The notes below the pieces were generated by a model. That model ran no database searches and was not told the origin of the DNA. It worked only from the letters and a program-made list of their open reading frames with translations. From Ananas comosus (Eukaryota; Streptophyta; Magnoliopsida; Poales; Bromeliaceae): DNA of 64,000 nt. Below, one piece after another: positions 45,246 through 57,200 of the stretch (within the stretch, counting starts at the first letter, position 1; each line of letters starts with the position of its first letter). The stretch is from contig NC_033639.1 in the NCBI RefSeq assembly GCF_001540865.1, forward strand, positions 6,916,304 to 6,980,303. Reading direction: 5' to 3'. The position numbers and the translations under genes are program-made.

Positions 45246-48200
45246 ATGGCGGGAGGGAAACCCACCCCCTCTTCCTCCTCCTCCTTCTCCGTACCCCGCT
45301 CCCTCCTCGCCCTCGCTGCCGTAACCCTAATCTCCCTCACCTTCCTCACCCTCCGCTCCCTCCGCTCACCTCCCCAGGTACCTCTCTTCCCCTTCCCTCT
45401 CCCTCTCCCTCTCCCTCTCCTTTCTCTTCGATCCCTCACCGTCTAGGGTTTCCTCTCAGGCCACCGTCATCGTGGACGCTGCGGATCCGATCTCTTCGTC
45501 TTCGCCATCTCCGCCCTCATCTTCGGTTTACCACTCCCCGGAGGTGTTTCCCATGAATTATGCGGAGATGGAGCGGAGATTTAGGGTTTATGTGTATCCG
45601 GACGGGGATCCGGGGACGTACTACCAGACGCCGCGGAAGCTGACGGGAAAGTACGCGAGCGAGGGGTACTTCTTCCAGAACATTCGGGAGGGCCGGTTCC
45701 GGACGGAGGATCCCGACGAGGCGGATCTCTTCTTCGTCCCCATTTCGTGCCACAAGATGCGGGGGAAGGTAGGGTTTTGAAATCCTTTGCCCTTTTTTTT
45801 TCTGGATTAGTTGTTCAGTTGGTGTGAGCTCATTGTTATTACAACAATGTTAACCTAGTAATTTACTTCAGTTAGTAGTAAGTTGTCATTTGTAAAAGAT
45901 CGAATCTTGAACAGTTTGAGATTATCTTGATAATGCTAATGGGTTGACTCCCTCCCCTAGTTTTGAAGTTGCAAGCTTTAGCAACTTTGGTGTTATTAGG
46001 TATTAGAAGAGCAGATAGTGATGATGACTGATTACATTTTAACTCTGCTTATCACGAATGCAAATAATGAAGCTAAATATCTACATGGTGAGTTACATTG
46101 GCTATTGAATGTGGTTGCTTACGTGTATGCAACTGAAATAGATTTGTTTAGATTGTAGAGGGAATTTTGGACTGATCATTGCCAACTTATTATTTTTCTT
46201 GTTTGCTGTAAACTGCTACGTTTTGAAAAATTAAATGGTCCGAATTCCTAAAGATAGTTAGTAAGATGAGAATCTTATACATCACATCTCATTCATAAAG
46301 TGGACTCATTTATCAATCAGCGGGAACTTATAATTCTTGTACAAGGTTAGCTAAAAAAAGAAAGAAAGAAAGATGGTGCCTTCCAAATAGGACAAGACTG
46401 CTTTTTCTTTGTCTCTTGCTACTCAAACTGCAGTTTTCTGTAGGTAAGTTTGTAAAAGAAATAATTGAAGAGAGAGGAATAAGACTGTGTCTATTTTGTT
46501 TTGTGATACAATTCAAGATTTCTTTAATTTATATTGAATCTATTTTAGGGGTCATGCTTTTGTTTATTTTATATTGTGGACTAAACTCAAGTCAACATCC
46601 ATTGCCCTAGATCAATTGGTCCATAGTCCATGGCACCACTTACTTGTACATTTATTGAGGATGAGTCTTTCCAAAGCAGATCCATACAAGCATATACTGC
46701 ATCTACATTACCATGTCCAGAGAAAAGGAACTCAGATAGAGTTTCTTTCTTATTTTTGAATGCCATATAGAGCAGAAAATCCTTGTACAGAAAAATATAC
46801 CGATGGAAAGTGTCCCACTGGAATACGACAAAATTTATTAGTGCTTCATATAATTGGTGTAGCAAATGGTTGATTTGTGCAATATGTGCACAAACTGGTT
46901 TCTCTTATAATTATTGTTTCGTACAATTACATTCAGTATCCACATGATGCATTCTTAATTTGCAGGGCATTTCTTATGAGAATATGACGATAATAGTGAA
47001 GAATTATGTTGAAGGATTGATTAATAAGTATCCTTACTGGAATAGGACACTGGGTGCAGATCACTTTTTTGTCACCTGCCATGATGTTGGTGTGAGGGCA
47101 TTTGAAGGACTTCCACTGCTTGTAAAAAACTCCATTCGAGTTGTCTGCTCACCAAGCTATGATGTTGGGTATATCCCACACAAGGATGTTGCTCTTCCTC
47201 AAGTGCTGCAACCATTTGCACTTCCAAGGGGAGGAAACAACATTGAAAACAGGTTAAGTCTTAATTCTTTTCTAATGTCTGAAGCCATCTGTCCTACTAT
47301 AATTCTTACAGGTGAATATAAACCCTGCTTCTTTTTTTTTTATCAAAAATCTGTCAATGTATAACTTCTAAATATTCTGATAGAAGAAATGTAAATTCTC
47401 AAACTATGTTCACGTCTCAACAGAAGAACAATAATTTGGTTAGGAAGCTGCATTAAAGCACCAATTGTATTTTGTTAAGTTCTTTTTTGAAGCTAGTCCT
47501 CCATCAGGTCTGATGTTTTGACATGTTTGTATATTTGTGGACGGTGACCAATAAGTCACACAGTGCATACACTGTAGGTTAGCTTGTTTGCCAGTGCATG
47601 CATCTTAATTCTTAGAATTTCTCCACGTTCTTGTTGAGCTCCAATCATGCTTGGTACACCATCATAAGTACAATAACAAAAATATGAGATACCTGATTTG
47701 TTGTCTGGGATTTGGTTATCTGCAGATGCTTGTGCAGATGTTAGTACTTGTGAATTTTTTATTTTATATTCAACCTTGCGCCAGTATAATAACATATTGA
47801 TACATGTTGAACATTCCTATTCTAAGCAATAATGTGGTTTCTGGCCATGTACTTATAATTTCGAAAATTCTATCCTTTTTATTTTGGACTTTCTCATAAG
47901 TTGTTTTTTTGAATCAACGTCAGGACAATACTTGGATTTTGGGCTGGCCATCGTAATTCAAAAATAAGAGTTATTCTAGCCCGTGTTTGGGAGAATGATA
48001 CAGAGCTTGCCATCAGCAATAATCGGATAAGCAGAGCTATTGGAGAATTAGTTTACCAGAAGCAATTCTATAGGACTAAATTTTGCATTTGTCCAGGTGG
48101 CTCCCAAGTTAACAGTGCCCGTATAGCTGACTCTATTCACTATGGCTGCATTCCGGGTTAGAGCCAATCTTCCAATCTTTTGCCAATGTTTCTACTCTAC

Positions 48201-51200
48201 TTCACTTTTTGGCAGAATTAGATTGTGTTGTAGTGTTCTTTTCTCTTGGAACTGAATGCTACTTTTCCAATATTGTCCTTCTGTTTATACTCACAAATTG
48301 TTTCTTCTTTTTTTCAGTAATTTTGTCAAATTACTATGATCTGCCATTTAATGACATTCTTGATTGGCGGAAGTTTTCTATTATACTCAAGGAGAGTGAT
48401 GTCTACCAGCTAAAGTCTGTTTTGAAGTCTATTTCTAATGAAGAGTTTATTGCACTGCACAACTCCTTAGTCGAGGTACGTCGTATTGTCAAATTTCTTG
48501 ATGATTCAGACTTTTACTACTTGGTTGTGTAATGATTTCTGGTCATTATCAAATAGTTTGTTGTCTTGCAAGTTTATGCAACCACTATACATCTATTATA
48601 AACTGTGAAATAGTGATTACCTTATTTATTCACATCCTATTTTGCATATTGCTGCTGGGAAGATGTATATTATTTTAAAAAACAAACATATTTATGAAAA
48701 ATTTCTACCAAATATTGATGCTTACAACAATATTGATGAGCAGTATATACACAACACACAAATTACAGAACTGAAGATCTTATCTTGTTATTCTTTGTAA
48801 TCAGTGACGATGACAGCTCCATTTGCTTGCCATGTCAATGTTCTATATCTCAAGAGGAACTGAATCTGAAGAAACACAATTTTAAATTAGGCTAAATTAC
48901 ATAAAAGCCCCTTGTCAAAATCCGAATTTTCACTTTTCCCCCCTGTCATTTAAAAGCCTACACTTTGCCCCCTTGTAAAATGAAAAATATTCATGTGTAA
49001 AATGACCATTTTGCCCCTCACCATTTTCGTCTCCTCCATCATCTTTTTCAACCGCCGCCTCGATCGGCCGCGATTCACACCTCGATCGGCCGCGATTTCT
49101 CTCCATTTTCTTCTCCACCTGCTCCCTTTCTTCTCCTGCACCCTCGTCGCCCCTCGATTTCAGCGACAGTAGGGAGGAAATCGAGGTGGGCGTTGATGGA
49201 GAGGTAGGCAAGGGCAACGAGGGCGAAGGCGAGGCGGCGGAGGAGGGCGAAGGGGATGTGGGCGAGGGCGAGGCGGCGGAGGAGGGCGAGGCGGCGAGGC
49301 GGCGAGCCGGAGGGAAGAGGAGGGCGAGGCGGCGAGGCGGCGAGCCGGAGGGAGGCGAAGCAATAGGAAAGAGGGCGGAGGGGTATTTTTGGCATAAAAA
49401 AAATATTTTATAACATAACCCTAACGGTAGGGGTGAAGTGTCATTTTACAAGGGGGCAAAGTGTAGGTTTTTGAATGACAGGGGGAGAAAGTGAAAAATC
49501 GGGTTTTGACAGGGGGGTTTTCTATAATTTAGCCTTTAAATTAAGATATTTGGTAAACCATAGCTAGACTGGAAATGATATCATATTCAAAGGCTACAGT
49601 TAGGAATCTTATTCTTGGATATGACGGAGCAAAATTATCGGCCTTCTTGATAGCTAGTTCAAGATTTTGTCTCTTTTCTTTTCATCCGATGCGCTTTCCT
49701 CATCAATTCCTTTTTCCTAACTACCCAACCCTTTAGTTTTGTGTCAAGTCTTCCTTTTTGATCATTAAATACATGCCTCATTGCTAACTTCGCCCTCTAT
49801 ACTGTAAGATATATGGTTTTGACTTCTTTGCTCTGGGATCTAAACTATTGGTTGGGAAGTGTATTTCTTGGTGTGGCAATTTCATTTTGTTGGTTCGCTA
49901 GGGTTACTGGCAGCTATGTTTCATTTTTCCTCAGGGGTGTGTTTGGTTCTATGTAAAACTATGAAAAATTATTTTCAAGGAAAAAGGCTTTTCCTTTTAC
50001 GATTTCTGACGGTTGGTTAGAAGGAAAGTAAAAGTTGTTTTCCAGCTATTGTTGCTTGGTTTGTATGAAAAGGAAAAGAAAATTTGTTTTCCTTTTTGTA
50101 TTTTCTTGTTTGGTTGATAGGAAAAAGTGAGATAGAAATACCTCCTATATGTTGGAGGTGCCACTATTAAAAATTGATATATTTTGGTGAATAATAACAA
50201 TTGTAATATGAGTTCAATTAATTGTATCAAAATAGTTCTACGTACTTCTTGTTTATAAGATCCCAACATTGCCACAACCATTTATATGTTTTTTTTTTTG
50301 AAGTTCAACTGCTCAAATTGTCCATAAAGCATTTAAAAACAGCATAAGGACATGCATATAATGGACAAGATATATGTAATCTGTCTAATTCTTATACCAA
50401 AAAGTCATCTGAACGATATGGATATAAAGCAATGGAATACAATACTTTAAAAAAAGATAGAAATTACAAACTTACAAACAAAAATAATCAACATATAATA
50501 TATTAACAAATAGAGTGAGTCTTCAAAATAAAACATCAACTATTTAACATCAAATTTTTAGACAAATTCTAGTGAAACCAGAACCCAAAAGTAAGTAGTG
50601 TGACACCCCAATAGTCCCACGTCGGATAATGTGGGAGAGTATGATGAGTTTATAAGTGACGAACACACTAGTAATAATAACTGGACTTAAGTATTTTGGG
50701 CCGGTGGTTTGGGCTCAACGAGTTATTATTGCTAGCGGGTCAGGTCATTGCATTTGGTATCAGAGCCAATTACCAGCCGGAAATATGAGATGGATCTCAT
50801 ATCGCCCGGTGAATTTAGGACTGTATGTGATTGGGCCGAGTTGACATGGATGTTAGGGCGCTGACATGGATGTTAGGGCCTACTAAACGAGGGGAGGGGA
50901 GTATGTGACACTCCAATAGTCTCACATCGGATAACGTGGGAGAGTATGATGGGTTTATAAGTGACGGACACACTAGTAATAATAATTGGGCTTAATCATT
51001 TTAGGCTGGTGGTTTGTGCCCAACAAGTTATTATTGCTAGCGGCTCGGATTGTTTGCAAGTAGGTAAAAAAAATAGCAAACTACATAGTAGTACCATCTA
51101 TACTATGCGCCAACTTACATCCAAAACCATCAAGTTCCAAAAGACAAATTACTATACTAACAATTTTAAATACTTAGCAACCAGACTAAAATTATTTTTA

Positions 51201-54200
51201 GAAATTGGTCTTCCATTCAACTCGCATTTCTGGGCTACGAACTAAAAAAAGTTTTCCAACTATCTTATTTCTCAAGTACGCATATGCAACAATACCTATG
51301 TGCTTGGGGATATTATGTGACTTTATAGAGCTCCATGTCTCCTTTTTGTGCATAATCTTGGCATCCTTCATTGAATCTGCTAATTCTCCAATCTTTTCCA
51401 CTAATAATAGAAATTCTGAATCTGAATGTTTTTGTTTCTTGGCTTTTGAGGTTGTACCTATGCTAGACTTGGTCGCCAGTTGATCAGGATTTTGTCGTTT
51501 ATGTCCTTGAGAAGAGTTGTTGGTGAAATGTGCTTGCTTTCTTCCGAATATAAATCCTCCAAGCCAAACTCATCACCATCATCATTGTTCTCTTCTTCAT
51601 CAAGATTAATATTATTTGGATCATCCAATGCAAATTCTCCAGTTGCTTGATCATCTCCGCATATGATTGCTAGCTCGTCATAGTGCTGAATAGGACAATT
51701 TAGGTAGCATACATCTTTGGGATGAGCCTACAAGAATATAAAATAAATAACTTCTTAGTATAAAATATGAATGATATATGAAATTTAAGATGAAACTGAA
51801 AAAAAAACATTACCTGAATAAAGTCTTGGTAAGATCCTTCACTTAAACTAATAGTTTTGCTAACTGGATCCCATGAAGCACCACTCAAAACTTTTTAATT
51901 GAGTGATTCTAGACCACTTCGTCTTGAAGGTGCGCAGCCGATTTTCAACTTTAGTCCAATTACAAGAAACTTGGAATTTGGATGACATTGCTCTTGCCGC
52001 AGCTACAAAGGCTGGCCTTTTGTATGATTTGTCCACTTTCATACCAATACTAGCTTGATGTACCAAAAATTTTATAAGAAAGTCGGACATCTCATTTGTC
52101 CACTTAAAACGTTTTTAGTTCCTTGATTTACACTAGCTTCAGAATTATGCTAAACTGACATTGATTGTGTATTACTATGTTGCTCCACTAGTGTAATGAC
52201 CCGCGCTTCACGGCGGGAGGTCGTAACATTGAGAGCTAATAATATGACTTTCATTATATTTATTTATCACGAAACATACAGATATATATATATATAACAT
52301 TCACATTATGTAAGATAAATTAGAGACCAAACAATACATGATTATATATAACATTCATATTATATTCAATCATTCCTTCACGTTAGTTAATAAGTAGAGA
52401 CATAACCCTTACACATTCCGATGCACTTGGTGAATGGGGTGAACAGAATTCCTAGTATATCAGAAAAGTTGGTGGAGGGGAGGATGCATGCATTCTAAGG
52501 ATACGCCAAAGATTTAGAAAAGGACAAAGAAAATCATTCCTAAATATGTACTATGTTGATTTTTTGGTTTCATGACCTTTGTGTTTGGAGTTTAACAATA
52601 TTGGGTTAATATATTAGAAAAAGTTGGTGTAGGGGAAAATGCACTCGGAGATGATAAGAAAGGAAAGCAAAAGGAGAAGACATTCGTATATAGTATGAAA
52701 AATTTTGTAAGAGAAAAGCTGTATCTTGTGGTGAAGGATATACTATTGTGCTATTTGTGATTTAAAAAAAGTAAAAGACAATTTACAAATAATTTTCATT
52801 GGTGAATTGGAATGAAAAACAGCAAATTTCAATGTTCTGTAAAGTATATAGTTTTTTTTTTATAGGAGTATCACGAGTGGCTAAAAAAAAATATTAAAGG
52901 CTTGCAATTCGATACCAGAATTTTTTCTTAGGCCTAGAGTTTAAGTTTCGTGTCATTCTGACACTCAAAAAGTCCTAGAGGACGGAAAATACGAGCAATT
53001 TGATTAACGAATTTTAGAGAATTTTTACTGAGGAGACCTTCGGCGACAAAAGAAAAGTTCAGAATCTGCTAAAATTTAACGATGACTTGGTCTAGTTAAT
53101 TTTAACGAGCTTGCCAAAATCATTTATTGTTTAACATGATACACAGATGCCATGAAACAAAAATGTTTCCATAGTACATGGCCCCTTTAACATAGCCCAT
53201 GTGAGTCCCATGTCGAGGGAGGGGAGAACTTGTGAGGGAGAGAAAACCCATATAAAAGAAAGGCCACGTGGCTCGACGAAGGAACGGCATTTGGTTTCAA
53301 CTTTAGTATAGAGTTTAATAATAATATGACTTTCATTATATTTATTTATCACGAAACATACAGATATATATAACATTCACATTATGTAAGATAAATAGAG
53401 ACAAACATACATATATGTATAACATTTACATTATATACAACATTCCTTCACGTAGTTAAATAAGTAGAGACAAACCTACACATTCATGCACCTGTTTGAT
53501 GGTGAACAACAATGCTATATATATAAAAAGTTGGGGGGAGTATGCATGCACTCTAATGATAAGAAAGATAGCAAAAGGATAAGAAAATATTCTATGTACT
53601 ATGGGATTTTTTGTTTCATGCGCCCTGTGTTTGATGTTAAACAATATTGGTATATATAGAAAAAGTTGGGTAGGATAAATGCATCAGAATGATAGGAAAG
53701 AAAGCAAAAGGAGAAGGAATATTCTATGTAGTATGAAAAATTTTGTAAGAGAAAAGGTTATCTTGTGGGTGAGATACTATTTCTATTGGACTTAAAAAAG
53801 TAAAAGACAATTTTCAAATAATTTATGGTGAAATTGGAATGAAAACAGGAAATTTAGAATTTTCTGTAGGGAATATAGTTTTTTTTTTTTAGGAGATACA
53901 CAGTGTAAAAAAAAAAATTAAACTTTGAATATATGCCGGAATTATTTTTCTTAGGCTAGATTTAAAGTTTCGTGTCATTCTGACACTCCAAAAGTGGGGA
54001 CGGAAAATAACAGCAATCTGATAAAGATTTTAGTTGGTAGACCTTTCGGCGACAAAGAAAAGGTTCAGAACTGTAAAATTAAGATGACGTTCTTCTGGTT
54101 GATTTTAACTAAGCTTGCTTTTAAAATCATTATTGTTTAACATGATACACAGGGTGCATGAAACAAAATGTTCCATAGTACATGCCCCTTTAACATAGCC

Positions 54201-57200
54201 CATGTGAGTCCATGTGAGGGAGGGAGAACTTGTGAGGGAGAGAGAGAAAACCCATATAAAAGAAAGGCCACGTGGCTCGACGAAGGAACGGCATTTGGTT
54301 TCAACTTTAGTATAGAGTTTAATAGTATCCTGTTATGGCTACATGATTAGACTAGTTAACTAACTAAAATATAAATCAAATTACAATATAAATCATATAA
54401 CAAAATACACTGAATCTTAAAATAAAATACATACCGAATTTTAATCAAACATAAAAATCAAAGCACATATTGATTTCTAAAAAAATCATCACATCAAATT
54501 TCAAAACAAGATACATTACATAGCAAATTTCATTGCACACTACATACTAAAATACACAGTAAGTATCAAAACCAAAAAATGAAAGTACAAACTATATTCT
54601 ATCCAAACCATTATCACAAATATTAAAGTGTATAGCAACTTACATATCCAAAATCGTAACAATTTATAACTCTAAGCTACCTTCTCAAAAATTAAAAAAC
54701 AATATATAACTCTACCCAAGGTCTATATTAGAGCTATCTATACAAAAGTTGAAAGGTTCAATAATACATATCAAGTAGAACCACAATCTCTTTTCCACAT
54801 TTGATCGGCAATTTGATCCCTTAACCGCCCACTCCCAGTTTTCTTCTCTTTGTTCTCTTGTCGATCTAGCATATGGATTTGAGTGAGTTTGTTGTGTCCT
54901 TTCTACAGTTCTCACAATTCGATCCCTAGGTGATACACCTATTATGAAATTATGCAAGATACAACACACAAGAACTAAAGCAACCTGTGTTGGATATGGA
55001 AAATGAGGATAACATGTTAAAATGGATAACATGTTAAAATTTTAAATTGTTGCTTCAAGATTCCAAATGGACGTTCTATGGTTGTTCTTAGTGAGGGGTG
55101 TCGTAGGTTGAATAGCTCCTTTGAGTTTGTTGGAGGAGTATCTTCACTAAAATCTTTCAAGTGATATCGAGTGCTACAGTAAGGAGAAATGAAACATTTT
55201 TTTATGAAATATCCTGCATCAACAAGAAAGTACTTCACTACATTTCACAGCAACCACTACTTAGTAAATGGACTATTAGGATTAGAATTAATTCAATTAT
55301 TAGTAATCTACCTTCTAAAATAAGTCCATTTGGTCTCTCCAACACATTGCGTAGAACAGTACACTCATTAGCTGATCCTTCTCAATCAGCCAATGTATAG
55401 GAAAATATTAAATCAAATCTAACTACGGCCATAATATTTTGAGTAGGTCCTTGGTATCGTCCACAGAATTGACCAATAATGCTACTAGGTACTCTAGCTG
55501 GCACATGTGTACATCTATTGCCCCTGTACAATCCTGCAACGTAAGATCGTGCATCTCGATTTACTATTATCAACTTAAATAAAAAAAAAATATCAATCAC
55601 TCTTAATTATAATACAATACCTTGAAAAATAGCCAAAATCTGAAGTCATTTTTCATTTTGTCTGGTATTATTGCGGCAGGTGGAGACATAAGCTCATCTT
55701 TGAGAGATGCAATAGCATTCAATGTCGTTTTAAAATATCAGCTAACGGTCCCACCAGAACAACTAAATTATTGCCAATTACTCTATTTTTTTTATTATGC
55801 CCAATTGTGTGTAAGAACATCATTAATTGTTCCTCAACTGATACATGGATAGAATCACATAGTAGGTGTGTTTCTCTGATCATTTTGCTCAAGTGATAAA
55901 AGGATTTTCTATCCATTCTAATCATAGCAATAGAAATTCTATCACTACGGCGGATTCTATTTAGATAAGTTTGTCTATCCAAATCATTATGTGCGGATAA
56001 TGTCTTAGGAATGCTTGAATTTTTTTTTACAACTTTCGCTATTGCTGCACAAATAAACGAAAAGGCAAATTTTTCAAAATCTTCAGATTGAGGGGGGGCA
56101 TCCTCCATGTGCAAATCCATCTACAAAAAGAATTATATTATAATGGTAGCAGACAAATTTTGAAGTTATATAAATAGCTGATCATGCAAATATAGTTCAC
56201 CAAAGTTGAGACAAGTTTGAAGCAATTTTAAAAGACAAGTAGGTTGCCAAAGATGTAGGCAAATTTTAAGCAGTTTCAAAAGATAAATAGATGAAAATTT
56301 TAAACCTAAGAGTCATAAAAAGAATCGCAAACAATATAGAGTATGACTTGCCCTATTGATAGTCGCAAAATTTAAAGGAAATAGAATTAGAAAAAAAAAA
56401 TCAGCAGAATAAGAGCCAAAGCATATTATAAGTATTTAAAAAATTAAGATAAAAATGGAAAAAACTTATCTCTACTATCACCCGTTTGATCTAGCTATCA
56501 AATCTTTAAAATATTTGGTTTTTCTACCTAGCCCTGTAATTTATTTGATTTGAACCAAGTAATAATTTTTAACTTCAAAATTTAAATGCATCATATATTT
56601 TTACGGGCTTAATTAGCGTTCTTTTTACAATTCTGCAACTATAAATTTATCAAACTAAACAATCAATTTTTAAATTTTATACTGGAAGAACCATCAAATG
56701 ACATAATCAAACAAATTGAAAGGTTAGGGAGTAAAATTAAATTTTTAACTTGGATAGTCAAATCAAAATGGTCTATAATTCAACTTAAGTTCTATACATT
56801 TTTAACTCAAAAGAAAGAGGAATTACGAAATATTATTTTTTAATAGTCATTGATAGCAAATTAAGACATGTATTGCAAATATACATTCTAATCAAAGCGT
56901 TATAGAGCTAGGCTCCTATGCTTTCGAAAGTACGGATGCCTCCGTGCTTGTAAGTTGTTTTCGATGATGGGACATCTGATTTGGCGATCGGTTCCGTTAG
57001 ACATGATCTACGCTATTGGAACTATCTAGAAACTAAATTTCATAATTTTTTGATTTCGTTTGTCTAGTGAACGAGTAGCCTCAAAATGAACGATTGACAA
57101 TGAAAATCTCATAAAAAATAGTGATAAAGGACTCAAATTTCAAATCGGAAGTATTGATCTTGCTATTGATATGAAGTAGAATTTTCTATTAAATTTTCAT

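Noticed and set aside
46587..46865. 92-codon minus-strand frame in GT47 intron 2
   Set aside because: No recognisable domain, AT-rich, and inside an intron with good splice signals; more likely chance.
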